Assembly: GCA_902702965.1 (NCBI GenBank)
Contig: CACRXP010000115.1
Location: 197,227-261,226 of the forward strand
Length of the DNA stretch: 64,000 bases
Source: Spirometra erinaceieuropaei
Taxonomy: Eukaryota; Platyhelminthes; Cestoda; Diphyllobothriidea; Diphyllobothriidae
Direction of reading: 5' to 3'
The position numbers and the translations under genes were made by a program. Numbering within the stretch: the stretch's first letter is position 1; each line of letters starts with the position of its first letter. Positions 42,195-52,154 of the stretch are shown here, piece after piece. Under the pieces are notes generated by a model. That model did not search any database and had not been told where the DNA came from. It worked only from the letters and a program-made list of their open reading frames with translations.

Positions 42195-44206
42195 CTGAGG
42201 GTGGAATTTAAAAGCACAGCGTCGGTAGTGGTCAAGATGCTTCGCACACGAAATAACAAAATTAGTTTGTCAGTGGCGGTTACCTAGCTAGGGCACGGAA
42301 TTGGTCAGATGGCAACGTATGGACTTCTGTTCGATGGAGTTGACACAAAGGACCAGTCTAGCACACGCCAAATGAATTCAATCAAGCGGTTTTTTCAACA
42401 GCAAAGAAACTAGACATAAATTGGAGCCTGAAGTTGCACTAGAGGGTTCCACCGTCGTTCCCGACGGTGTCCACCGTGTGCTCCACAGCGAGGGGATGGT
42501 AGGGCCTGTAAGTTGCGTGTGAAATCGGTGACTTGTGCTGCATCTGCCGCACTCTGACCGCCTTCCCCACCTGGACATGGTGACAAGACAGAGTCAGGAA
42601 GACGGAGAGCGGGAGAGAATGCAGATGGCTGGCGCGACGAAAACCCGCACCTAGGCGTGCCACCACACACCACCAGGATTTCGCACACAATAAGCGAAGA
42701 GGGAAGGCGTCTCGGATCGTACGGAATGGCAGTGCCATAGATGTCACATTAAGAAGGAGTCACTAGATACCTCTCGGAGAGGACGTAGTCCCAGTGACTT
42801 CCACGGGAATTGGTGGATAGTGAGGCGGGCGTGATCAACTTCTATCAAACTCTTTCTTCCTCCACCCACCTGGCTTTGGTGACAAAATAAGTTCAAGAAA
42901 ACAGGCAGCGGCCGTGGACCCAGCAACTGACAGAGGCAAGCGATCCGCGCACGCTTGCCACACACGGATTGTTCCGCAGCATGTTTCAGGTTGTTTGACA
43001 GGTCCGGACAGAGGGCTATTTCCGGGGAATAAAGTGGACAGCGGACACCCGAGCGACACCCACACATGTCTGTCATATGCAGGCCGCGTGTGGCACGCGT
43101 AGACGGGCCATTTGGCTCGCTCGGACACCGAGTCCGGTTGTTCTGCAAAGCCCTGCCATTTGAGCAGTGCGGAGGGGGGGGGACAAGCAGGTGCGACAGA
43201 TGCTATGCAAGTCTACGCAACACCAACTAATTTACGCGTAAAACGCTGGTGCTCGATGATGGTCGAACTGTTGTCGTGAATATATGTGTACTTCTTAGGT
43301 AGCCCCTAAAACAGGCCGCGCGGTAGGCCGCGTCCCGGACTACACGGGGATTAGATCGAATCTGGCGGGGGTTATCTGAAACGCGCAACCGCAAAGAATA
43401 TCAACATTTGGAGCGGTGGAGGACCCAGTTGCTGGTTCACTCCACACCAGGTGGCATCCTTGCCGTCCCATCCTATTTTTGCTACGACCTAAAATCCCGG
43501 TCAAATGTAAGTTACCAACCAGGGGTTGTGGTGGTACATCTAGGTGCGGCTTTTCGCTCGCCAGTCACCTGCACCATATCCTGCCTCCAGTCTTCTTGGT
43601 CCTAACTTAACACAGTGTCCAAATGGGAGGGGAGAGAGTGTGATAGATGCTGCGCAAGTCACCGGTCCTGCTCTCACCCCGCTGTGGGGCACACGGTGGG
43701 TATCATGGGCAATTGCGGTGGTACAGTCATACTCCCCAGCGTATGTGAGGCCACGGTATTTCATAATGCAAGCATCGACGGCGTATATTAATTGACTGCG
43801 CGACATTTCTATTTCCATCGTAGTGGCTTAAACATTTCTGCTAGTTGTATGTACGTCTTATGCTGCTTTATCCTCGTAAATGAGGCTCATTTCTAAATGC
43901 AAAATGGGAGTTTCGGTAGGTAACACTTTTGCTAAAGACATTCTTCTGATATGAGTGTAACGGTGGTCTACTGACTGATTTTCTGGCAATATTTTAATGC
44001 CTGTGAAGGCTTCGAGAAGAAAACAGTATTCATTTTTTGAGGTTGAGACAGCCCATAGATTCTCCGCCGTCCACGCGTCACTCGTTAATCAGCAACCAGG
44101 CGATCTAAATTTCCTTCTTAATATGCAAATTATATTTAAATCACACAGTGTGTGTGCGTGAGGGCTACACAGACTGATTGATAGTCGAAAACCCAGGGAC
44201 ACTGAC
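42195..44206 (-). other. PDE4-like gene intron (2,012 bp)
   Basis: Donor GTCAGT (minus, 44206-44201), acceptor CCCTCAG (42201-42195). It is filled with GC-rich dispersed repeat copies: plus at 42440-42690, minus at 42780-42930, 43170-43280 and 43500-43740. Open frames within it are repeat sequence. Confidence 0.8.
42430..43760. repeat. GC-rich dispersed repeat copies inside the PDE4 intron
   Basis: GGTGTCCACCGTGTGCTCCA at 42468 (plus) and several minus blocks (GATAGATGCTGCGCAAGTC at 43640; CACACGGTGGGTATCATGG at 43690) mark at least three copies in both orientations. A shared segment, GTGGCACGCGTAGACGGGC (43089), also occurs at about 25631. Confidence 0.6.
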
Positions 44207-44389
44207 CTGACACTTGTCAATGCTGACTGAGTCACGATCACACATCGCGCTGACCTCAATGCCGTGGGCCTTCTCCTTGTCCCCCTGCTGGAAGAACTCC
44301 TCCATCACCCGATAGGTCCACTGCTGATAGAGGTCGAAGGATCGTGTACAACTGTTCAGATCGGAGCAGTGCAGCATGCACTGGAGAAC
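44207..44389 (-). CDS. PDE4: PDE4-like phosphodiesterase, penultimate exon
   Basis: 183 bp, 61 codons, phase 0 at both ends. The acceptor is TTTATTCTTTAG and the donor CAG|GTCAGT. It encodes VLQCMLHCSDLNSCTRSFDL, then YQQWTYRVMEEFFQQGDKEK and a conserved MCDRDSVSIDKCQ end. In PDE4 the HCADLSNPTK block supplies the second metal-binding aspartate, present here as HCSDL; EEFFQQGD is a PDE hallmark. Unusual: the asparagine that follows D-L-S in PDE4 and helps select cAMP is serine here (DLNS). Confidence 0.92.
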
Positions 44390-44464
44390 CTAAAGAATAA
44401 ACAGTTAAAAGATCCTTCTCAAAGAGATGCACCAGCGAAAGGCAACACGTCCCCCCGTGGGCAA

Positions 44465-44581
44465 CGTATGTATATACGTGTTCCACACTTCGGGGTTGGG
44501 TATGACTGGCTGACGACGGCTAATAAGCCAGAAATGGCCATTCCAATCTCTCTTGTTTTTGTCGGTAATAACATACTGCAC

Positions 44582-44626
<45 letters not shown>

Positions 44627-44918
44627 GTTAGGGGCGCTCACCGATCGTTCATACGGAACTCACTCGTTCCGTTGTGCCTTAAGGGCTCTCTCTCGAGCCC
44701 AACCAGCAGCCGCACAGCGGCGCATGATATATAGGCAGAATGCTATTACCGACAAAGACAAGGGTGGGTAGAGGCGTGGACTTCTAAACCAACAGGTCGC
44801 GAGTTCGAGGCTCGGGTGTTCCACACTTTGGGCTTGGGTATGGTTGACTGACGACGGCAAATAAGCCAGAAATGGCCATTCCAATCTCCCTTGTCTTTGT
44901 CGGTAATACTATTCTGCC

Positions 44919-44940
<22 letters not shown>
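44465..44940. repeat. Two SINE copies ending in TA microsatellites
   Basis: Two copies share CCAGAAATGGCCATTCCAAT and a TTTGTCGGTAATA block, each followed by (TA)n (44584-44624 and 44920-44937). The second has a tRNA-like B box GGTCGCGAGTTCGAGGCTC at 44793. The tail, with its 3' TA tract, is shared with copies at 55577 and 63610 (minus). Confidence 0.75.
44584..44624. repeat. (TA)n microsatellite
   Basis: About twenty TA units directly after the SINE tail, consistent with a TA-rich priming tail. Confidence 0.95.
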
Positions 44941-44949
<9 letters not shown>

Positions 44950-44983
44950 TGAAAAAAGATTGGTTCTGTGGGACAAGAGGGTT

Positions 44984-45125
44984 TATTGCGTATATCTTCG
45001 ACGCTGGTTCCCCAGGTCGTCGTCAGACGCAAACGGAGAGCAAATGTGAAGGCATTAAACAGCTAACGTCACGAGTGCACATAAGAGCAACCAGCCCATT
45101 TCTCACAAACGGAGCGCTGTAAACA
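44984..45125 (-). mobile_element. Penelope-like element end with hammerhead-like fold
   Basis: Minus strand 45030-44984 reads CTGACGACGACCTGGGGAAC then CAGCGTCGAA. CTGACGA and an 8-bp stem II (CGACCTGG/CCAGCGTCG with a bulge) are followed by GAA, but the GAAAC/GTC part reads GAAGATATAC, so it is a different or decayed form. The tail AATAAACCCTCTTGTCCC follows, as in other PLE ends. Confidence 0.55.
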
Positions 45126-45870
45126 GTCTGCTCAGTCGAGCAAAAACACATTGTTCTGATAAGGAAGGCTATCGAGTCGGATTGAATTACCTGCGCGAAT
45201 TATTTTCGGAGAATGGATACCCTAAGGATTTTGCTCGCAGATGCATGAGGCAGCGAGAATCTAGGGAGAAGGAGCCGGGTAGTTCCAATCAGACACCTGA
45301 ACTAAGCACTTGGCGAACTCTTCCTTACATCAAGAATGTGACTGAACTCGTCGAAAGACACTTAAAGAAGCACCAAATTCGAGTGGCGCACAAACCTACG
45401 ACTACTTTGCGCTCTCAGCTGGCACATCCTAAGGATTGTGTTAACTAACTGAAGAAGAATGAGGTCGTCTACAAGATACCGAGTGATGCGTGTGCTGCCG
45501 TCTATTGTGGTCAGACTGGAAAATCCGTCTCAACACGCATCTATGCGCACCAGTTGGCAGTAAAAAGGTGAGACCATCTGTCTCAGGTAGCCATGCATAC
45601 TCTGGACACCGGGCACACTTTCGCTTGGGACAAAGCTCACATTGTCGCTGGACCATGGTCCATTTTAACACGTGCAATGATGGCTAGCACCCGAAAGTCG
45701 GATTCCGACGAGATGTAAACGCGTTAAAAGGAGGCCATCACCACCTATAAATACTGTGAGTCGTAGTAAAATACTCACCTCCGACGATGAAAGCTTGTTT
45801 GCTTTTGAAACGTCAGGGTAATACAACTATGGTTCCCGAGATCGTCTCTTCTTCTTCTTCTTCTTCTTCT
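45126..45870 (+). mobile_element. Penelope-like element, RT end plus GIY-YIG, plus strand
   Basis: ORF 45182-45448 gives LRELFSENGYPKDFARRCM and RTLPYIKNVTELVERHLKK (end of the RT region); after one stop the frame resumes as KKNEVVYKIPSDACAAVYCG, QTGKSVSTRIYAHQLAV and, after another stop, HTLDTGHTFAWDKA. GIY-YIG residues are largely conserved. A PLE 3' tail with CTATAAATACTGTG and a hammerhead remnant runs to the (TTC)n tract at 45846-45874. Lies antisense within the PDE4 intron. Confidence 0.85.
45777..45819 (+). ncRNA. Hammerhead ribozyme motif, inactivated
   Basis: CCGACGA in place of CTGACGA; stem II TGAAAGC/GCTTTTG, GAAAC and GTC conserved. The core U is lost. Confidence 0.5.
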
Positions 45871-46189
45871 TCTCATGTATATATATATATATATATACAT
45901 AATATAGAAGTAGATATTTGGTTGGATCTCGCTGTTCGCCACTATATACATGCTGAGAGCAAAGCCGGCTTACAGTCGTCGTTTCTAATGTGCGGGGTGG
46001 TTTCAGCTGAAGTTGCAGATGACATATTTTAGATTGAATGAAGCCGAGCCCAATAAGTGCTTTGCTTATTTACCTGCCAGAACTTACTGCTTACCATTCA
46101 ACGTCATATCTGAGGTTCATTCTACGCAAACTCAAATGCTCCGTGAGTCGTGAGCACTCGGGTGTCGGCAATCGGGGTTTAGTGCCTAA

Positions 46190-46630
46190 ATGCGATCACC
46201 TACCCCCACCGTCCCCCGCCACCAGCGTTCAGTCGCAAACAGTCAAAGACGTTTAGCTAATTTTGGAAGCAAATGCACTTCCATGGGTAGGCGTGCAAGT
46301 AACAGCGTAGCTCGCGTCGGTCGACTCCAGCTAGGAAACAGGAGGTGTGCCTACCTGCAGGGAAGAAATATGGCCAGGGTGTCACAACTTCCAATCGGCA
46401 TTCCCTTTGATCCTGATCCCAAAAATTCCTACCTGACGACCCGTTGTAAGTTTGAGGAAAAGTATGACGGCGGATTAGGAAGTTGTCTTGTTTTCTCTGC
46501 AACCAAAGTAAACAGGTGCGTAGAAATTCAGGCGGCCATAAAAGTATTTTCGGAGACCGCGATGACAGTAAAAGAATTTCTGAGACTGGTACGGATCCAT
46601 GTCTTAACACAGCCGAAGATTAACGGATAA
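46190..46630 (+). other. 146-codon open frame, unidentified
   Basis: It begins at the first in-frame start after a stop and reads SQLPIGIPFDPDPKNSYLTT among otherwise basic sequence. No domain, signal peptide or family could be recognised. It lies in a PDE4 intron on the opposite strand. A minus-strand frame of 117 codons overlaps it. Either may be chance, but the stretch 46190-46970 matches no repeat in the window. Confidence 0.2.
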
Positions 46631-47267
46631 TCCAGTAGGTTAGGCTTTAAAAGCTTCAAATCCAACTAAAATGCCCAAAACTGTAATTGGAAATTTGTGT
46701 GGAGGCACCAGACTACATGCGCTGGCGCAAAGGACGAACTGGATGTAATGCCAGCACCTTTCACGGAAAATCGTTACGCTTGCGTTGACTACGAAAACGT
46801 CCTGGGAAGGTTCGAGTCCATCTTGCGGATCAAAATATGGGAGTGCTTGGCGTGGGAGGGAAAATGGATGACATATTTGCTTTATGGAATACAGGGGTTT
46901 CATTACGTCTCAGGATTCAACCTAGAGCCCTCGCAGGCTGTCGCGCAGATGGAACAGTCCTCTTGAGTTTCCATCGATTTCCAAAATGCGGTGGTATTTC
47001 TTGGGCAGAATGATCTGAATTATCATTTCACGCAATCGTTTTGAAGGCAATTGCATCAGCTGCACATTGCGTGCTTTCAGACAGAACCTATTTCACCTTT
47101 TTGAAGAACTTTTCTGATTCACATCATGTTTAAAGGCGACATGCTCTGTCACCTACACTGAAAAGAGTTCTTTGAAGAGTCACTATACACATACACTAGA
47201 GTGGCCTTTCGCCGGTACATCTTAATAGCACAATTAAAATGAACGTTTCCTACAAGCAGGGTAGACC
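46631..47267. other. Unassigned intronic stretch
   Basis: Two overlapping frames (plus 46697-46966, minus 46903-46640) show no recognised family. Nothing else is seen. Confidence 0.3.
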
Positions 47268-47525
47268 CCCCATGCACGCCACTCATGTGTGATTAAATAC
47301 TCCCGAGGTCAGTCGACGTGACGCAAACACGTTGGTGCAGCCCTGGAAGCGCTGCTGAGCGATCCACAGACTCGAGGTTCGAATCGGGGATTGCGATTTG
47401 GATAGCACTATCTGATGGCGCCATTCCTGTGTCGCCGCCATCTGTGTCCGAAAAAGTTTCTCAACTGCTGATTGATAGTCGTCTTTCTGCCGTGGTCTGC
47501 GTGGGCTGTAGCCATTCAGCTCCAC
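47268..47525 (+). repeat. tRNA-derived SINE, third type, copy 1
   Basis: About 255 bp repeated at 48351-48605. It contains CGAGGTTCGAATCGGGG (a B box), GCCCTGGAAGCGCTGCTGAG, and GGCGCCATTCCTGTGTCGCC. The A-box region is weak. Starts near CCACTCATGTGTGATTAAAT. Confidence 0.7.
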
Positions 47526-48350
47526 GCTGAAACCGTAAGGCTCGTTTCCCTCCCCCAACCTGGATAGATCATCGGTCCACGCCCTTCTCCTGTGACTCCG
47601 TACTTTCGATCAAAGAACAATCCTTCCATCTTTGCTGGTGTTTCGGGTCCTTAACTTAAAGTTAGAAATTGGATCCACTTAACGCTTAAGTACCAAAGAA
47701 TTCGGATTTCGAATTGCAGATCATGCGGATTTAGGCTTGTGCATGACCAGCTGACAAATGTTCACTAGCCGGAAGTGATCACCCCAGTTTCCGTTGTCGT
47801 CGCTTTTGGATGAACTAAGCTCGTGATTCGTAGCTTTAAAAATTGCCGACTGTCCGGATAATTGGTTTCGTTTCAGGACTGAGGATAACAATGCAGTGAC
47901 TTTTTGACCATATGGTCTACCTGTCGCTCTAGCTTACTTGATGCCTGAGTCACCTCTCTGGAATGAAGTCTGCTTCTTGAAGGCTGAGGGCCAATGTCGC
48001 TTGTAGCACGCGTAAATATTCCATTTATCCTTGTCATCCGCTCCGCGCACACCCAATTTCTCGACTTTTCTATGACATCAGAATAATATCGGCATGTGGG
48101 GAGTGGATGAATTAGACGCTACGAAAGTCCGCCCACAGTAAACGAATCCTAGGGTAAGTCAATTCCCCGCATACCTCAGACGCATAGTGGTGAACATTAC
48201 GCCCTTAAAATCTAACCCTCACTTTCCACTCGATATAGTCAGCCTGCTAAGTAAGTCATCTACAGTTATGACCCAACCCTCTGGCTTAGGGCCGTTTTGG
48301 CCGACGTCTAGGCTCTGGCAAACGATCACAGGTCACGGAGGGTAGATCCT
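47526..48350. other. Unassigned intronic stretch
   Basis: No recognised feature between the two SINE copies. Confidence 0.3.
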
Positions 48351-48605
48351 CCGTGCTCGCCACTCTTGTGCGACTGAATACTCCCGAGGCCAGTCGACGT
48401 GACGCGAGCACGCTGATTCAGCCCTGGAAGCGCTGCTCAGTTACCAACGGACTCGAGGTTCGAATCGGGGAGTGTGATTTGAATAGCACTAGCTGATGGC
48501 GCCATTCCTGTGTCGCCGCCATCTGTGTCGGAAAACATTTCTCAGCTGCTGATTGATAGTCGCCTTGCTAGCGCCGTCTGCGTGGGCTGTAAACATTCCG
48601 TGGAA
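48351..48605 (+). repeat. tRNA-derived SINE, third type, copy 2
   Basis: Same order and orientation as 47268-47525, about 1,083 bp apart, with similarity by eye above 80%. B box CGAGGTTCGAATCGGGG intact at 48452. Confidence 0.7.
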
Positions 48606-48699
48606 AACCAATATCCTCTTCAAGACGGACCAAATGATCTATGAAGAGAGTCAGTTCTGTTAAGTAAAACAACTAACTTCGATATTAGGATTACATTGA

Positions 48700-49045
48700 A
48701 GACGGGGTTCATAGAGGTTTTGGAAGATTTTGAATAATTTCTATTGACCCAACTGGGAAAAACTCGGCGCCATAGGTGGGATTCGAACCCATGAGAGTAT
48801 GGGGAAGGCTTTAGTACAGCCAACGCTCTAACCAACTGAGCTACAAATGTCCCGCCGGACGACACGAGTTTAATCACATTTGGGTCAAGTTTACCCGCCC
48901 GACCTACTGCAACGTCTGCAATCCACCAAATCTGATACAGTAAGCTTACTGCCCAAGCGGTAGGCTGGGCGGGTAACTTGAACCAAATGTGATTAAACTC
49001 CTGTCGTCCAGCGGGGCCTCGTAGCTCAGGTGGTTAGAGCGTTGG
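48700..49045. repeat. tRNA-Ile-like SINE pair, inverted
   Basis: A minus head at 48766-48853 (GGGTTCGAATCCCACC B box), body to about 48958, then a plus fragment whose head starts at 49013 (GGGGCCTCGTAGCTCAGG) and is cut after the A box at 49046. This repeats the inverted layout of 17.7-18.3 kb. Confidence 0.75.
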
Positions 49046-49246
49046 CCCGGTTCCCACTACATACACCGGGCTTTTGCGACGGCGGCTGGGAATAATCGTT
49101 CGGAAGGGGGAATCGTGACGTCTCGAATGGACGCAAACGTGCTTGTTTATACATGCTACGCGAAACTATAAAAATACCTTATACAGTCGCAGGCATTCAG
49201 TAGGTCCAGGTTCTCACGGAAACGACAAAAAATTAAACAGACTTAC

Positions 49247-49369
49247 GAGACTCCTATCATTGTGATCATCGAGACTTAGGAAGCCGGTACCAGCCAGTTC
49301 CTTCGTTTCCACCATTGTACGCAGTTCGGCGAGCAGATTCACGTGTTTTGACATGTCAGTCGCCAACAC
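49247..49369 (-). CDS. PDE4: PDE4-like phosphodiesterase exon (third from last)
   Basis: 123 bp, 41 codons, phase 0 at both ends. The acceptor is TTATTCCAG and the donor CTC|GTAAGT. It reads [20 protein letters not shown] then [20 protein letters not shown] and L, corresponding to the [20 protein letters not shown] region of PDE4, just before the HCADLS block. The following exon (44389-44207) continues in frame. Earlier exons (with the metal-binding histidines) were not found between here and the window end. Confidence 0.92.
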
Positions 49370-49639
49370 CTGGAATAACAATGATACGGAACATTAAGAC
49401 AAAATAACACCGGAAATCGACAACAAACAGTGAAGGCATTATGACTCCCTCTCTACAATTTTTTTCAAAGGAATAAATCGCAATCCTGTTTTGAGGGGGG
49501 TCCTAGCTGGAGCAGTTCTTAAAGACCCCGGAGATAGGTTTCGGTAGTTAACAAGTCCAAATCTCAGTGGTCTTTCGTAATCAGGTGGACCAATGACCTA
49601 CCGGTTATGCATACAACCTTTCCCTCCACAAGATCGGAT
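49370..49639. other. Upstream PDE4 intron sequence, unassigned
   Basis: Presumably intron of the PDE4-like gene. Contains a short G run (49495-49500). No feature recognised. Confidence 0.35.
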
Positions 49640-50240
49640 GTGGGAGGCCAGTAACCAGACAATGAGTGGGAATTCTTGAAACAAAATCGAATATCTGTGT
49701 TTATGCCTTCACCTGCTCCTGTGGGGCAAAATATATCGGTCGCACGAGTGGACGTTTTTCCAGAAGAATAACAGGACATCTTCCAGCATGGTTAGGAAAA
49801 GGTCAAATAAAGAACGTGAACAGCTATATCCTTGCGCACACGAAGAACACAGACCATAGTGTAGATGCCAGAGAGGTCTTCCGAATGATTTACAAGGTTA
49901 CATCAAGCTATCCAAACTACTTTGGCAGCGTCTGATGGTTACGGCAGAGGCAAACCGGTCCTGTGAGCACAGAAGAACTTCACACAGATTCCACAGTTGC
50001 TATGGGTCAAAACCAGCATGCCATCCACACTCATATAATTACATTTCCCCAGACCCAACAATCCCTCTGACGCTGAGTGGAACTTTGGTGTTTCACTGCC
50101 TCCCACCAGAACTCGAGCAACAGAAAAATTCTCTACTGGCCTGCACGTTTTTATTTACGACTGTAATAGGAATATGAATGTACAGGCATGAAGAGAATTT
50201 ATCGAAAGCACACTTATGTTCGCCAAACTGCCTTTTGAAT
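49640..50240 (+). mobile_element. Penelope-like element GIY-YIG end, plus strand
   Basis: ORF 49666-49935 gives VYAFTCSCGAKYIGRTSGRF, RRITGHLPAWLGKGQ and DHSVDAREVFRMIYK: an intact-looking GIY-YIG core including the YIG. The 3' end (GGCATGAAGAGAATTTATCG, then GCCAAACTGCCTTTT) is the same terminus as the 366-bp fold-back at 32958-33323. The reverse transcriptase is missing. Confidence 0.85.
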
Positions 50241-50429
50241 ATGGATCAGCTTAGGTAAGGAAAGGTGATTTAAAGTGGAAGAAGGTAGAACAAGGATATG
50301 TGTACCCCCGAAACTACCTTCCAATTGGTGGCTTGTCTAATGCACTAAAACAAGCTTGTGGCGCAAATGTGGCATTATTCCCTTTAATATATTTAAGAAC
50401 AGCACGTTTCCTGTCCTAAAACCCCCTGA
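50241..50429. other. Unassigned spacer
   Basis: No feature recognised. Confidence 0.3.
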
Positions 50430-51060
50430 ATGCCACCATTTCTGCTGTTATGCAATAATTGCCTGTCGGTCTTTACCCGAGTGGTTAACCGCCGATCGTC
50501 CGCGCCTTCCTGTATGGCAGATTACCCAACCCGGGCAAAGACTCAGTGCAGGATATGCGGGCGGGAGGTCATTGAGCCTATCGACCGACTGAGGGCCGGA
50601 AAAGCATGACTCTCGCGAAAATGTCAGCGTGAAGGTGTGACCTGTCCACGTCGAATTGCCCGCGAGTTGAGAACTTGTGGCCGCTACATGTTCGAATACT
50701 TGCGTCCGGAATTGTCCCCCCACCCAGTTCCTCCGATGTATTTGTTTTGTCCGCAACTACACCGGATTCGGTAAAGGACTCCAGACGTCTCTTGCCGGGA
50801 AAGTGGAACTTTTCGGCCTCATGCCTTGACAGCCGATAGTTGTGTACAACTCTAACTCCAAGCGGTGTGAGTAGACGGCGGACGGCTTCCGAGTCGTGCT
50901 GTATGTACCGGGAGGTTCGGCAAAATTTAGGGTCGGTGCGGTTTGCTCTCTCATCTGAATGGGCTGACTGACGGAAATGCGAGAGTAGTTACTCTCGCTG
51001 AACACCCATCGAAGACATTATGGTTCAACAACCTTGTCCTCTGCCAATAGAAGCGAAGAG
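50430..51060 (-). mobile_element. Penelope-like element, decayed copy
   Basis: Minus frames 51005-50757 and 50756-50448 contain degraded endonuclease blocks (RTQVFEHVAATSSQLAGNST, SGPQSVDRLNDLPPAYPAL). The GIY half has lost its motif. Frames differ, so frameshifts are present. Confidence 0.72.
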
Positions 51061-51121
51061 ACGAATCTCACGAAACAGTCTTGAAGAAGAAGACAAGATC
51101 GCCGGAACAAGAGCTTTATTA

Positions 51122-51163
51122 GTCTGACGTTTCGGATTCCTGCTCGAATCCATCATCAGAGAC
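51122..51163 (-). ncRNA. Hammerhead ribozyme, intact core
   Basis: On the minus strand: stem I GTCT, CTGATGA, stem II TGGATTC-GAGCA-GGAATCC, GAAAC, cleavage triplet GTC, then AGAC closing stem I (4 bp perfect). Stem III is minimal (A-U and C-G), as is known for PLE hammerheads, which tend to act as dimers. Confidence 0.85.
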
Positions 51164-51570
51164 AAAAGCAGATAAAGGTGGTTCATGCATATGCGGCTGC
51201 GGGAGCTGCTTGAGTCATGGTTTACTGACCCCCAGTCTATTAACAAGTGCAATGATCTTCCCATTCAATACTTCGTGCTGAGACTTCGCCTAGGCGGAGT
51301 AATTGGCCACGCGGGGAGCACACAGGTGAACACTCTTTCCAACACCCTGGTCAGCTCGTCAGATGGTCGAGAAATCATCACACCAACATCCAACGCTCGT
51401 GATGAAGTTGCAGCAATTAACGACGCGAATGTCGGCCATCACGCCACGTGCAACGGTCCCTGATGAAGGGGGGGGGGGAGCCGTGAATATTCATAGGTAT
51501 GCGATAGCATGGCTACTGCATCCTATAAATACTGCAGCCGCCTATGCATGAACCACCCTTATCTGCTTTT

Positions 51571-51612
51571 GTCTCTGACGATGGATTCTAGCAGGAATCC
51601 GAAACGTCAGGC
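51571..51612 (+). ncRNA. Hammerhead ribozyme, intact core
   Basis: Plus strand: GTCT, CTGACGA, stem II TGGATTC-TAGCA-GGAATCC, GAAAC, GTC, then AGGC (stem I with one G-U). Very short stem III. It is the inverted partner of 51122-51163 and follows CTATAAATACTGCAGCC of the PLE 3' end. Confidence 0.85.
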
Positions 51613-51699
51613 TAATAAAGCTCTTGTCCCGGCGATAGTGTCTTCTTCTTCAACCTGTCCTCTGTTTCACTGCATTGAATCTAACTATTATGCTTATAC

Positions 51700-51770
51700 G
51701 ATACCGTCTTTGATGGTGGACTCGGGCATGTAAACTCGAAGCGTCGGGTGAACAAAATCCTGCTGCAAAT
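51700..51770 (+). ncRNA. Hammerhead-like PLE end, decayed
   Basis: TTTGATGGTGGACTCGGGCA then AAACTCGAAGCGTCGGG follow the ribozyme order with the core altered (TTTGATGG; GAAGC). It lies about 100 bp after the intact motif and looks like a second, older PLE terminus. Confidence 0.4.
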
Positions 51771-52154
51771 ATTTCCCTGTCTGGCCTGTTCCTAGCTGTC
51801 TGAGGCACATTTTCTGCACTAGGTGAGGGCCTGACAGCGAATCTGGGTCTTCTTACGGAAGCAGGACGACGACTGACCGGAAGATGATAATTGCTCAGTT
51901 CAGGACGCCACAAAGCAACAAGTTTGCGCACCACTTATCACAACACCGCGATGAGTCATTATGACCTTTCGCGTGTCGCGATCTGACGACGTCTCGGTTA
52001 TTCAGTAGGCAAAGCGGCTCAGAGGTCAGAATTGAGAACGTCTCATGGTTGGTCGCGCGTGTGAGACAGGAGAAGAACAAAGGCTGGGGTGGTAGGATGA
52101 AAACGAGGGAAGCTGAGTAGAGCAAACCAGCCATGAAAATAACACGGAGATGCA
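51771..52154. other. Unassigned stretch
   Basis: No recognised feature in the 384 bp before the next MITE. Confidence 0.3.

Larger units (their letters stand above)
44390..49246 (-). other. PDE4-like gene intron (4,857 bp)
   Basis: Donor GTAAGT (minus, 49246-49241), acceptor near 44395-44390. Contains SINEs (44470-44940, 47270-47525, 48350-48605, 48720-49045), PLE fragments (44984-45870), TA microsatellites and unassigned DNA. All are non-coding with respect to the gene. Confidence 0.85.
51088..51660 (+). mobile_element. Penelope-like element fragment with inverted hammerhead termini
   Basis: A minus-oriented terminus (51088-51182) and a plus-oriented terminus (51545-51655) are near-perfect inverted copies, each with a hammerhead. 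Between them, the plus frame 51185-51463 reads LLESWFTDPQSINKCNDLPI and EIITPTSNARDEVAAINDAN, the C-terminus of the PLE protein. Compact PLE derivative of about 570 bp; the RT and the catalytic endonuclease half are missing. Confidence 0.85.

Noticed and set aside
42744..43148. 134-codon minus frame in the PDE4 intron
   Set aside because: Lies in dispersed repeat DNA, and shares a segment with 25.6 kb where the frame differs.
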